A stretch of DNA of 6,666 bases from Deinococcus sp. (GTDB lineage: Bacteria; Deinococcota; Deinococci; Deinococcales; Deinococcaceae). The stretch spans positions 1 to 6,666 of the forward strand of contig JAGLBK010000149.1 of NCBI GenBank assembly GCA_018260275.1, given 5' to 3'. Of this stretch, positions 1-6,591 are shown in pieces; within the stretch, counting starts at the first letter, position 1, and each line of letters starts with the position of its first letter. The position numbers were made by a program, and so were the translations under genes. The notes under the pieces are model-generated. The model saw only the letters and a program-made list of their open reading frames with translations. It searched no databases and was not told the DNA's origin.

Positions 1-382
1 GGCGGGAGTCAAAATCGAGATGGTTCTGCGCGGCGTGTGCTGCCTGCGCCCCGGCGTTCCCGGCCTGTCGGAAAACATCCGGGTTCACAGCCTGCTGGGC
101 CGCTATCTGGAACACGCCCGCGTGTACGCCTTCGGCAACAACGGTAAAACGGAAGTGTATTTCGGCAGCGCCGACTGGATGAGCCGTAACCTCGACCGCC
201 GCGTCGAAGTGATCGCGCCCGTGCTGGACGACCGCCACCGCCAGGGCTTTATGAACATCATGGACACCGAGTGGCACGACCAGCGCGGCAGCTGGGAACT
301 GGAAGAAACCGGCCAGTATGTCAAATGCCCCGGTGACCGCAGTGCCCAGAAGCAGTTTGCCGAAGCCCGCAACCCGGCGTAA
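1..382 (+). CDS. ppk1: Polyphosphate kinase 1, C-terminal fragment
   Basis: Ppk1 reversibly moves the gamma-phosphate of ATP onto inorganic polyphosphate chains through a phosphohistidine intermediate. Only the last 127 residues lie in the window; the first complete codon is at base 2, so roughly the first 80% of a usual ~700-residue enzyme is upstream. Recognition rests on the C-terminal catalytic domain: GVCCLRPGVPGLSENIRV at the beginning, then RYLEHARVY, whose His (bases 113-115) matches the second conserved histidine of the family (His592 in E. coli numbering), then FGSADWMSRNLDRRVEV. The gene ends normally with TAA and is followed 28 bases later by a strong intrinsic terminator, so it is the last gene of its transcript. 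No frameshift is seen. Family assignment is confident; nothing can be said of the N-terminal domains. Confidence 0.95.
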   Translation, partial: AGVKIEMVLRGVCCLRPGVPGLSENIRVHSLLGRYLEHARVYAFGNNGKTEVYFGSADWMSRNLDRRVEVIAPVLDDRHRQGFMNIMDTEWHDQRGSWELEETGQYVKCPGDRSAQKQFAEARNPA

Positions 383-410
383 ATTCGGTTAAATACGGTT
401 CGCCTACCCA

Positions 411-446
411 TCCCCGACAGAGAAAGTGGCTCTGTCGGGGATTTTT
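411..446 (+). terminator. Intrinsic terminator of ppk1
   Basis: Perfect 12-bp stem: TCCCCGACAGAG (411-422) pairs with CTCTGTCGGGGA (430-441), with loop AAAGTGG, directly followed by TTTTT (442-446). The strand is set by the T run, and it lies 28 bases after the ppk1 stop codon. Confidence 0.93.
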
Positions 447-540
447 CAGGGAAGCCAATGCCCTCACTCTTAACTCTGGCTGCAAGCAGAACAAAAACGG
501 GCCAGACGTGAAGTTGCCAGTCTGCTTTCTTGCTTCAGAT

Positions 541-570
541 TTGTAACCAAACAAACGGAACGCTTATCAC
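541..570 (+). promoter_or_regulatory. Weak candidate promoter for the 140-residue protein
   Basis: TTGTAA (541-546), an 18-base gap and TATCAC (565-570) each match four of six consensus positions and lie about 45 bases ahead of ATG 614. Upstream, AAGCAGA (484-490) can pair with TCTGCTT (521-527) and alternatively CAGAC (503-507) with GTCTG (520-524). All of this is suggestive only. Confidence 0.25.
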
Positions 571-613
571 AGCCTGCTCCCGGTCAGCGCGGCATGATAG
601 GCATACAGAACGT

Positions 614-1036
614 ATGAGCGATTTCGACATCCTTCAGGCCACCATGATTCAGCACGCGGCGGCGCGGCAGGCCGATACCGGAGCCTGCGAGGCGCTGTTC
701 GGCGCACTGTACCAGGCGCTCCGGCGAGTGGGCGGTCCTGGGCAGCCGCTCCATAACGTTTCGGTGGAACTGGTCGCCGACCCGCAGCAATGCTTGCGCC
801 CGCCGCCTGTCGGTGAATATCACGCGGCCTGGTTCCGGCTGGGCCTGTGCGAAGTGCTGGTGCGGGTGCGGCGGCAGGGGCAGGAATTTCATGGTGACTA
901 CGGGTACAGGGGGGTCTTTGCCCTGACCGAAATTTCTGAGGACACGGTCATCGCGCTTGCTCACCGCATCCTCAAAGACCTGACACTGGAATATGCCGGA
1001 ATGCTGCCCAGTGACATAGAAAAGCAACTGAACTGA
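614..1036 (+). CDS. Hypothetical soluble protein, 140 residues
   Basis: I do not recognise this protein. It is 140 residues with no signal peptide and no membrane segment. The N-terminal half looks helical (MSDFDILQATMIQHAA, then a second amphipathic stretch). The middle is Pro-rich (LRPPPVGEYHAAWF), followed by a probable beta hairpin (LCEVLVRVRRQGQEFHGDYG) and a C-terminal helix ending SDIEKQLN. The frame stays open upstream to a TTG at 530, but those 28 extra residues look non-coding, so ATG 614 is preferred. It has no convincing Shine-Dalgarno site. A seven-codon reading frame (594-617, MIGIQNV) ends in a TGA that overlaps this ATG as ATGA, which could couple translation but could be chance. 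The gene converges with the envelope-protein gene downstream and seems monocistronic. Base composition matches the neighbours. Confidence is moderate that it is real and low on the start. Confidence 0.68.
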   Translation: MSDFDILQATMIQHAAARQADTGACEALFGALYQALRRVGGPGQPLHNVSVELVADPQQCLRPPPVGEYHAAWFRLGLCEVLVRVRRQGQEFHGDYGYRGVFALTEISEDTVIALAHRILKDLTLEYAGMLPSDIEKQLN

Positions 1037-1124
1037 GCCGGACTTCGTTTCGTTTGCTGCCGCAAGGCTAAGAATTGAGCTTCACAGGCGAGAGCATGCC
1101 CAGTCCAGACCAACTGAAGAACTG

Positions 1125-1154
1125 AAAAAATGCCCCCAGGCGAACCCAGGGACA
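1125..1154 (-). terminator. Intrinsic terminator of the SLH envelope protein gene
   Basis: Read on the minus strand, TGTCCCTGGG and CCTGGGGGCA form a 10-bp stem (three G-U wobbles) around a TTCG tetraloop closed by G-C, followed by TTTTTT (1130-1125). On the plus strand the wobbles become mismatches and there is no T run, so it serves the minus-strand gene, whose stop codon is 21 bases away. Confidence 0.85.
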
Positions 1155-1175
1155 TTCAAAGCACTCTAGAACAGC

Positions 1176-2228
1176 TTAGAAGCGGAACTTCAGACCAGCG
1201 GTGACGCTGCTGATGTTGGGGAAGTTGTTGCCGCTGTTGAAGTAGTAGTGCTGGCGGGCTTCACCGAAGATAGCAACGTGGTCGACGATACGGTAATCAA
1301 CGCCGATGGACAGTTCGCCGAAGGGAGCCTTCTGGTCGAAGTTGTAGCCTGCACCAACGCCCAGGATGCCGTCAACGCGGCCAGTGGTGCCACGGTAGGT
1401 GACCGCGCCGCTCAGGCTGTTGCCGGGGGTGCCACTGTAGGTCGTGCCATTGTTGTCGTTGTTGTCCTTGATCTTGAAGTCGCCGGTCACGCGCACACCG
1501 AAGCTGCCGAGCACCTGATCGTTACCGACTTCAATGCGGCCCATGTAGCCCTGAACGGGGTCGGTCATGACGCCGTAGGCGGCAGCGCCGATGTAGTTGC
1601 CGTAGCGGAAGGGGGCAGCGGGGGGAATGTAGGGATCGCCCTTCTCGCCGCGCTCACCCTGGGGACCGACCGGACCGACGGGCCCAGCGACACCCTGAGG
1701 ACCCTGGGGGCCAACGGGACCGGCAGGACCAACGTCACCCTGAGGACCCTGGGGACCAACCGCGCCAGCACCGGCAGCGGGCATGTTCTTCAGCTGATCC
1801 TGCAGAGCGGCGATCTGGGCACGCAGGTCCTCGATGGCCTTGGCCTGGTCGGCCTGGGCGGCGCGGAGTTCATCCAGGCCAGCCTGAGCATCCTGCAGAC
1901 CCTTACGCAGGGTGTCGAGTTCGGTGGTGTCGAAGGTGGCCTGGTTGGCAGGCAGCTGCGAGAGCAGACGGGCCAGCACCTGAGCGACTTCCTGACGGGT
2001 CACGGGGCTGCACCAGTCGAATTTGCCGTCGGGGTAGCCGATGAACAGGCCCTTCTGGGTCACGAGGTCAATCGCGGCCTTGGCCCAGGTGCCCTGGGAG
2101 CAGGCGACGCTGATGGTGGCCTTGGGAGCCACGACCGCAACGGGGGTGGTGATGGGCTGAACATTACCGCCACCAGCGAATGCCGTGCCGGTGAGCAGCA
2201 GAGTAAGAGTAGTCAAAGTTTTCTTCAT
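1176..2228 (-). CDS. SLH domain, coiled coil, collagen-like, outer-membrane barrel protein
   Basis: A 350-residue secreted envelope protein, probably tying the outer membrane to the cell wall. Signal peptide 1-18 (MKK, hydrophobic core, AFA before Gly19). One SLH domain, about 46-90 ([35 protein letters not shown]), the module that binds secondary cell-wall polymer or peptidoglycan. Gln-, Ala- and Leu-rich coiled coil, about 96-148. Collagen-like Gly-X-Y run from G155 to P199, 15 triplets. The C-terminal 207-350 shows eight alternating beta segments and ends in Phe (LKFRF), the usual barrel-assembly signal. SLH, coiled coil and barrel follow the order of Deinococcus SlpA and Negativicutes OmpM, but the barrel is far smaller and the collagen segment is unusual. 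Cys43 and Cys73 flank the SLH core. ATG is fixed by AGGAGG five bases upstream and by the signal peptide. Domain calls are confident; the tethering role is inferred. Confidence 0.9.
   Translation of the reverse strand: MKKTLTTLTLLLTGTAFAGGGNVQPITTPVAVVAPKATISVACSQGTWAKAAIDLVTQKGLFIGYPDGKFDWCSPVTRQEVAQVLARLLSQLPANQATFDTTELDTLRKGLQDAQAGLDELRAAQADQAKAIEDLRAQIAALQDQLKNMPAAGAGAVGPQGPQGDVGPAGPVGPQGPQGVAGPVGPVGPQGERGEKGDPYIPPAAPFRYGNYIGAAAYGVMTDPVQGYMGRIEVGNDQVLGSFGVRVTGDFKIKDNNDNNGTTYSGTPGNSLSGAVTYRGTTGRVDGILGVGAGYNFDQKAPFGELSIGVDYRIVDHVAIFGEARQHYYFNSGNNFPNISSVTAGLKFRF
1668..1757 (-). repeat. 45-bp tandem duplication coding for Gly-X-Y triplets
   Basis: Two adjacent 45-bp units (1713-1757 and 1668-1712) encode [15 protein letters not shown] and [15 protein letters not shown], that is five Gly-X-Y triplets each. 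The most conserved DNA block, CACCCTGAGGACCCTGGGG on the plus strand, recurs at 1691 and 1736. This is an internal duplication within the collagen-like segment of the envelope protein, not a mobile repeat. Confidence 0.88.
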
Positions 2229-2233
2229 GGGAG

Positions 2234-2239
2234 CCTCCT
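2234..2239 (-). promoter_or_regulatory. Shine-Dalgarno site of the SLH protein gene
   Basis: AGGAGG on the minus strand, five bases before ATG 2228. A near-perfect site, as expected for an abundant envelope protein; it confirms the start. Confidence 0.9.
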
Positions 2240-2284
2240 GAGAGCGTAGTTTAACGTATGAGCCGGTTCTTGGGCTGACTGAAA

Positions 2285-2313
2285 ATTAACAAAAAATCTC
2301 CACTCAGCCTCAA
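2285..2313 (-). promoter_or_regulatory. Candidate promoter of the SLH protein gene
   Basis: On the minus strand, TTGAGG (2313-2308), a 17-base spacer and GTTAAT (2290-2285) match four of six bases at both boxes with ideal spacing, giving a leader of about 50 bases. A rival -10, TAAACT or TACGTT nearer the gene, has no good -35. Sequence-based guess only. Confidence 0.4.
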
Positions 2314-2391
2314 CAGCACTTTTTATTGTGACAGGTCTTACCCGGTCTTTGGCTGTATACCCCCCGCCTAAACAGGGCTTCCGCAAAGTCG

Positions 2392-2405
2392 GTTCAATTT
2401 TGAAC
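2392..2405. promoter_or_regulatory. Perfect dyad, possible operator
   Basis: GTTCAA TT TTGAAC is a perfect 6+2+6 inverted repeat between two divergently transcribed genes. Its size suits a dimeric helix-turn-helix regulator. No regulator gene is in the window and no motif name is claimed. Confidence 0.35.
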
Positions 2406-2648
2406 TCGGTGTAAATACTAATGGATGCCCCAGAGAAAAATCCCGATTTCATCAGGAACCAAGTTTCATTCAAGCGGCAGGATTTCTGTTTATCCCGTAA
2501 TACTGGTTACCTGTTATTCGTTTTTGGGACTTTGCGGTTGCCCTGCCCGCCTAAACCTCATCAAACCTTTAATGAGGTGGGCAAAAATCTGGCGCTTACC
2601 CGTAGAGAAGCCAATTTTCATGAACGGCAGGTGGGAAACCAACGGGAT

Positions 2649-2654
2649 TACACT
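2649..2654 (+). promoter_or_regulatory. -10 element implying a leaderless crotonase mRNA
   Basis: TACACT fits the TANNNT -10 pattern reported for Deinococcus leaderless genes and lies six bases before ATG 2661, so transcription would begin at or next to the start codon. No Shine-Dalgarno site is present in the 20 bases before the ATG, in contrast to neighbouring genes. No clear -35 box is seen. Confidence 0.5.
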
Positions 2655-2660
2655 GGCCCT

Positions 2661-3401
<741 letters not shown>

Positions 3402-3684
3402 TGGGGGGGGGAAAACAACAGAGGCTCTTCCCATGTTCAGGGAGCTGAAGTCCGAACAGGTTCAGAATCACGGATGGGAACGGCTTGGGTGAAACACTGC
3501 CGCCACGCATCAGTTGCATCGGATAATTGCCGTCTAGCACGTCGATTTTCCGTTAGCAGCTTCGACAACTCCCCGGAATCCACTATGAGCCACAACAGAC
3601 AGAGCGTGGTCTCAGCGACAAATCCGCCGGAGGCCACGCCCTTGAACCGCTCACTCTTTCCGGCCCTACTCGATAGTTTCCACC
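3402..3684. other. Convergent intergenic spacer with hairpins, no recognised gene
   Basis: About 280 bases between two convergent genes. It opens with nine consecutive G (3403-3411). A 7-bp inverted repeat TTCCCAT/ATGGGAA (3428-3434, 3474-3480) encloses several TTCAG/CTGAA arms. GCGTGGTCTC (3604-3613) can pair with GAGGCCACGC (3630-3639), 10 bp with one wobble and a 16-base loop, but no T run follows on either strand, so it is not a classical terminator. Minus-strand frames stay open here without resembling a known protein. No transposase or RNA gene is recognised. Confidence 0.5.
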
Positions 3685-3691
3685 CTACTCG
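3657..3691. repeat. Short direct repeat over the permease stop codon
   Basis: TTTCCGGCCCTACTCG (3657-3672) and TTTCCACCCTACTCG (3677-3691) are near-identical copies about 20 bases apart; the core CCCTACTCG is exact. The second copy contains the permease stop codon (3685-3687). Origin unknown; it may be a small tandem duplication. Confidence 0.6.
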
Positions 3692-5289
3692 GCAGCGTGC
3701 TCCGACTGCACCCGGCCGATAGAGTCCTGCGCGGACTGCACGTCGCCACTGGCAATGCCCCAGGCATAAAATCCCAGGGAGATGAGAATGACTACCGCCA
3801 TGTCCAGACCATACGGCAGCACGCCAATTCCGCCGAACTGACGGCTTCCCAGATACGACAGGGCGGTCATGACCAGCAGATAACACAGCAGCCACGCCCC
3901 ACTGCGCAGATGCCGCGCGGTACCCTCCCAGCCGCGCCGGGCCTGCACGACCAGGTAGATCGGCAACGCGAGCGAAATCAGCAGCATGATCTGACCGTTC
4001 AGCGGCCAGCGGCTCCAGTACACCAGCAGACTGGCGAACACGAAAGCCACCGGCGCAACCAATCCCAGGGCGGACAGCCGGAGCGGACGCTTGGCATTGG
4101 GCTGGGTGCGGCGCAGGCTGACCACGCTGACCGGGCCAGTCAGGAAGCCCACTACGCAGGTCACGCTGATGACGGCGGCCAGCGCCTGCCAGTTGGGAAA
4201 CAGGTACAGCGCCAGCAGACTGAGGGCCAGATTGGTCAGCAGCGCATAACGCGGCACGCCCAGCAAAGGATGAAGCTGTCCCAGCCAGCGCGGCATAAAT
4301 CCGCTGCGGGTCAGGGCTTCGAGCGCGCGGGCGGTGGTGGCCGCGTAGGTGATCCCGGTGCCCGTCGGGCTGATGACCGCGTCGGCGTACAGCGTCAGGG
4401 CCAGCCAGTTGAGGCCCAGCGCCGCCGTCAATTCGGCAAAGGGAGACTCGAAGTTCAGGCCAGCCCAGCCGCCCGCGTGGAGCTGCGCCGGGTGAATCGC
4501 CCCAATAAACGCCACCTGAAGCAGCACGTAGATGAGGCCCGCCAGCAAAATCCCGCCCACCACCGCCAGGGGCACACTGCGCGAGGGGTTCTGCGCCTCG
4601 CCCGAAAGGTTGATGGGCGACTGAAAGCCGTTGAAGCTGAACACGATGCCGCTGGTCGCCACTCCGGTAAACACGGCGGCCCAGCCGTAGGGGGCAAACC
4701 CGCCCGCCGCCGCATCGGTGAAATTGCCAGGATGAAAGCCCAGGAAAATCATGGCGAGGGCCGTAAGCAAAGGCACGACCAGCTTGAACACGGTGATGAC
4801 CGCGTTGCTTTTGGCAAACAGGGACACCGTCCAGAAGTTGAGCAACGTGTAGAACACCATAAAAGCCGTGGCCAGCAGCAGGCCGCTGAGGGTCAGGTTG
4901 CCGCCCCGCACCAGCGAATGGGCCCACGGAAACGCCCAGCCGGAGATGTACTGCACGCTGGCAACGGCCTCGATAGGCGGAATAGCCAGCATGCTCAGCC
5001 AGTTGGCCCAGCCTGCCAGCAACCCGGCGAACGGGCCGTGCGAATACTGGGCGTAGCGCCCCATACCGCCCGACTCGGGGGCCATGGTGCCCAGCTCGAT
5101 GTAGGTCAGGGCGATCGTCAGCATCATGACCATGCCGATGATCCAGGCCACGATAGCCGCCGGGCCAGCAATTTTAGCGGTGTTGAAGGCCCCGAACAGC
5201 CAGCCGGAACCGATGATCGATCCCAGGCAGGTAAACATCAGGGCCAGCGGCGTGATGCTCCGCCGGGGCATACCCTTTACTGTAGACAT
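3685..5289 (-). CDS. APC-superfamily amino-acid permease
   Basis: A 534-residue inner-membrane transporter expected to import an amino acid or related amine by cation symport. About 14 hydrophobic segments are seen, near 12-34, 44-66, 88-110, 135-155, 163-183, 202-222, 240-262, 287-307, 347-364, 370-391, 407-425, 432-450, 465-481 and 495-513. APC signatures are the unwound first helix [13 protein letters not shown] (21-33) and [19 protein letters not shown] (219-237), where the E-x-x-NPxR-x-VP motif ends the sixth helix region. [21 protein letters not shown] recalls Bacillus aspartate-proton symporter YveA, but substrate cannot be set from sequence. ATG 5289 is chosen because the 46 upstream in-frame residues are Pro- and Gly-rich and non-membrane, while AGGAG lies 12 bases before this ATG (rather far). 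It is divergent from the reductase and convergent with the crotonase. Confidence 0.9.
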   Translation of the reverse strand: MSTVKGMPRRSITPLALMFTCLGSIIGSGWLFGAFNTAKIAGPAAIVAWIIGMVMMLTIALTYIELGTMAPESGGMGRYAQYSHGPFAGLLAGWANWLSMLAIPPIEAVASVQYISGWAFPWAHSLVRGGNLTLSGLLLATAFMVFYTLLNFWTVSLFAKSNAVITVFKLVVPLLTALAMIFLGFHPGNFTDAAAGGFAPYGWAAVFTGVATSGIVFSFNGFQSPINLSGEAQNPSRSVPLAVVGGILLAGLIYVLLQVAFIGAIHPAQLHAGGWAGLNFESPFAELTAALGLNWLALTLYADAVISPTGTGITYAATTARALEALTRSGFMPRWLGQLHPLLGVPRYALLTNLALSLLALYLFPNWQALAAVISVTCVVGFLTGPVSVVSLRRTQPNAKRPLRLSALGLVAPVAFVFASLLVYWSRWPLNGQIMLLISLALPIYLVVQARRGWEGTARHLRSGAWLLCYLLVMTALSYLGSRQFGGIGVLPYGLDMAVVILISLGFYAWGIASGDVQSAQDSIGRVQSEHAAE

Positions 5290-5301
5290 TGTTGTTTTCT
5301 T

Positions 5302-5306
5302 CTCCT
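5302..5306 (-). promoter_or_regulatory. Shine-Dalgarno site of the permease
   Basis: AGGAG on the minus strand within GAGAGGAGAAG, 12 bases before ATG 5289. The spacing is longer than usual and may mean weak initiation, but no better start lies nearby. Confidence 0.55.
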
Positions 5307-5357
5307 CTCGTCTGTCGTGGGAGCAGCCCCCCCCGCCCGCCGGGCCTGCCCTTGCAG

Positions 5358-5367
5358 GGACATGTCC
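5358..5367. promoter_or_regulatory. Perfect 10-bp palindrome, possible shared operator
   Basis: GGACATGTCC is a perfect palindrome in the 138-bp region between the divergent permease and reductase genes. It lies just downstream of the candidate permease -10 and where the spacer or -35 of a reductase promoter would be, so a bound dimer could affect both directions. Confidence 0.4.
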
Positions 5368-5382
5368 AGCAGTCAGCCGCGT

Positions 5383-5410
5383 AGTATAGGCACAAAGTTC
5401 ACCACCACAA
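5383..5410 (-). promoter_or_regulatory. Candidate permease promoter
   Basis: On the minus strand TATACT (5388-5383) matches five of six -10 bases; TTGTGG (5410-5405) lies 16 bases upstream with a weak match. The transcript would carry a long, very G-rich leader containing eight consecutive G (5334-5327). Read on the plus strand, the same bases give TAGTAT or TATAGG, possible -10 boxes for the reductase about 40 bases ahead of its start. Confidence 0.45.
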
Positions 5411-5416
5411 CCTTCC

Positions 5417-5422
5417 GGAGGT
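5417..5422 (+). promoter_or_regulatory. Shine-Dalgarno site of the reductase
   Basis: GGAGGT five bases before ATG 5428. It decides the start against the very long in-frame opening upstream, which is the antisense of the permease gene. Confidence 0.9.
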
Positions 5423-5427
5423 CTCAT

Positions 5428-6264
5428 ATGTCACAACCGCACCAAGCCGACACCACCTTTCGCCCCGACCTACTGGCCGGAAAACACGCCCTGATTACCG
5501 GAGGTGGCAGCGGTATCAACCTGGGGATCGCTCAGAGTTTTGCCGCGCACGGCTGCAAGGTCACGGTTTTGGGGCGTAACCTCGAAAAGGCCCAGAAGGC
5601 CGCGCAGGGCATCGTGGACGCGGGCGGGCAGGCCCTGGGGGTCAGCGCCGACGTGCGTGACTTTGCGGCGCTCGAAGCGGCTGTCGCGCAGGCTGCGGCG
5701 CAGTTTGGCAACTTCGACATCATCCTGGCGGGCGCGGCGGGTAACTTTCCGGCGCCCGTCGACGGGATTTCGCCCAACGGGTTTAAGACTGTGGTGGATA
5801 TCGACCTGTTGGGGACCTTCAACACCATCAAGGCCGCTGCCGTTCATCTCAACAAGCCCGGCAACATCCTGAGCATCAGTGCCTATGGCAATCCGGTGCC
5901 CATGCAGGCCCATGTGGTCGCGGCCAAAGCAGGCGTCGACGCCCTGACCCAGACCCTGGCGGTCGAGTGGGGCGTGCGCGGCGTGCGCGTCAACGCAATT
6001 ATTCCCGGCCCGATCGACGGCACCGAGGGCATGGCGCGTCTGGCCCCCGACGAAAAGAGCCGCAGCCGCGTGGCGCAGGCCGTGCCGCTCAACCGCCTGG
6101 GAGTGCCGCAGGACATCGCCAACGCCGCACTGTTTCTGGTGTCGGACGCCGCCAGCTACGTCACTGGGGTGATCTTGCCCGTAGACGGCGGTCAGAACAT
6201 GCTGGGGGGCGCACCGCAGTACCAGACCTACCTCGCCATGCAGCAGGCCGAGCAGAAAGCCTGA
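5428..6264 (+). CDS. Short-chain dehydrogenase, 2,4-dienoyl-CoA reductase (DECR2-like)
   Basis: A 278-residue cytosolic Rossmann-fold enzyme expected to reduce 2,4-dienoyl-CoA with NADPH during beta-oxidation of unsaturated fatty acids. The coenzyme loop is ITGGGSGIN (23-31), with Asn where the last Gly of TGxxxGxG is usual. Arg50 after beta strand 2 (LGRN) suggests [18 protein letters not shown] (101-113) holds Asn106, matching Asn148 of human DECR1. [18 protein letters not shown] (115-132) strongly resembles peroxisomal DECR2. Lys167 ([11 protein letters not shown]) matches the catalytic lysine, but the ordinary YxxxK tyrosine position is Val163; Tyr153 lies near where DECR1 has Tyr199. [12 protein letters not shown] (194-205) also follows DECR2. 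ATG is fixed by GGAGGT and by the fold. A terminator follows. Many relatives are labelled only as SDR oxidoreductases; the dienoyl-CoA role is a good inference. Confidence 0.9.
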   Translation: MSQPHQADTTFRPDLLAGKHALITGGGSGINLGIAQSFAAHGCKVTVLGRNLEKAQKAAQGIVDAGGQALGVSADVRDFAALEAAVAQAAAQFGNFDIILAGAAGNFPAPVDGISPNGFKTVVDIDLLGTFNTIKAAAVHLNKPGNILSISAYGNPVPMQAHVVAAKAGVDALTQTLAVEWGVRGVRVNAIIPGPIDGTEGMARLAPDEKSRSRVAQAVPLNRLGVPQDIANAALFLVSDAASYVTGVILPVDGGQNMLGGAPQYQTYLAMQQAEQKA

Positions 6265-6288
6265 GTCAGACCAGCCCTTCCAGAACCG

Positions 6289-6321
6289 TTGGCCCCAGCT
6301 TGAAAAGGCGGGGCCAATTTT
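6289..6321 (+). terminator. Intrinsic terminator of the reductase gene
   Basis: TTGGCCCC (6289-6296) pairs perfectly with GGGGCCAA (6310-6317) across a 13-base loop that can itself form CTT/AAG, followed by TTTT (6318-6321). It lies 24 bases after the reductase stop. Confidence 0.9.
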
Positions 6322-6471
6322 GATGGTCACTAGCTGGCAAGATAGCCCAGAACTTACGCGTTATTTATTTGTCCTCTGGAGATTAAACTAGATTTTCCAG
6401 CGCTGAGACGGCTTCACCGCCCACCCTCCTCCTGCCGCAAGTCGCAACCTCTCGCGGTGCGAGTTGTACCG
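6322..6471. other. Gene-free intergenic stretch with small hairpins
   Basis: No gene with a start and ribosome site is seen. Small inverted repeats are CTGGAGA/TTTCCAG (6376-6382, 6394-6400) and CTCGC-GGT-GCGAG (6451-6463), the latter extendable by CAA/TTG across a CCT bulge. On the minus strand a frame runs open from 6594 to a TAG at 6390-6388 (68 codons, containing CRNC and ending SQRWKI), but it has no ATG and no ribosome site, so I treat it as non-coding or a decayed fragment. Confidence 0.45.
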
Positions 6472-6591
6472 GTCCCCCACAAGGAGCTGAGTGGTGCCTA
6501 AAAGTCTCTCATGATTCAGGGCAGTGCAGTTTCGGCAAATGTGTCGCTCGATGAATGCGAGGTTTTTAGCCCCTCCACCCTTGTGGGGGAC
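6472..6591. repeat. 120-base imperfect palindrome with perfect 13-bp ends
   Basis: GTCCCCCACAAGG (6472-6484) is the exact reverse complement of CCTTGTGGGGGAC (6579-6591). Inside, GTGG (6491-6494) pairs with CCAC (6575-6578), CTAAAA (6498-6503) with TTTTAG (6564-6569), and further short CTC, CAT and TTCA matches continue inward, so the whole unit can fold as one long imperfect hairpin. It may be an intergenic repeat of the small noncoding repeat or MITE kind known from Deinococcus, or a structured RNA. Copy number cannot be judged here. Confidence 0.6.

Larger units (their letters stand above)
2240..2660. other. Divergent intergenic region between SLH protein and crotonase genes
   Basis: About 420 bases without a convincing gene and clearly richer in A and T than the flanking genes. 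It holds the minus-strand promoter (2285-2313), a perfect dyad GTTCAA-TT-TTGAAC (2392-2405), a direct repeat of CCCGCCTAAAC (2363-2373 and 2546-2556), and a 7-bp inverted repeat ACCTCAT/ATGAGGT (2555-2561 and 2572-2578, 10-base loop). The frame of the crotonase stays open back to ATG 2421, but the 80 residues it would add do not resemble the N-terminus of any crotonase known to me. Confidence 0.6.

Noticed and set aside
1248..2249. Long plus-strand open frame opposite the SLH protein
   Set aside because: It is a low-complexity antisense shadow; the minus-strand product has a signal peptide, domains and a ribosome site.
2421..2660. Eighty-residue N-terminal extension of the crotonase
   Set aside because: The frame is open, but the residues do not match any crotonase N-terminus known to me, the DNA is AT-richer than the gene, and no ribosome site precedes 2421.
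2240..2660. Radiation/desiccation response motif of Deinococcus
   Set aside because: I looked for the 17-bp palindrome recognised by DdrO and found no acceptable match.
3604..3639. Intrinsic terminator between crotonase and permease
   Set aside because: The 10-bp stem is good but no T run follows on either strand and the loop is long.
5290..5427. 46-residue N-terminal extension of the permease
   Set aside because: It is Pro- and Gly-rich, overlaps the divergent promoter region, and the permease fold begins just after ATG 5289.
3697..5427. Plus-strand open frame running in phase into the reductase
   Set aside because: It is the antisense of the permease; the resulting protein is Gln-, Arg- and His-rich without domains, and the reductase has its own ribosome site and ATG.
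5470..6330. Minus-strand open frame opposite the reductase
   Set aside because: No recognisable domain; the plus-strand enzyme is unmistakable.
6348..6360. CAGAACTTACGCG as an insertion-sequence end
   Set aside because: It recalls the tips of some insertion sequences, but no matching inverted copy, target duplication or transposase is seen in the window.
6472..6591. CRISPR array or tRNA gene
   Set aside because: There is one inverted pair only, with no regularly spaced direct repeats, and no cloverleaf with the TTCGA-type T-loop.
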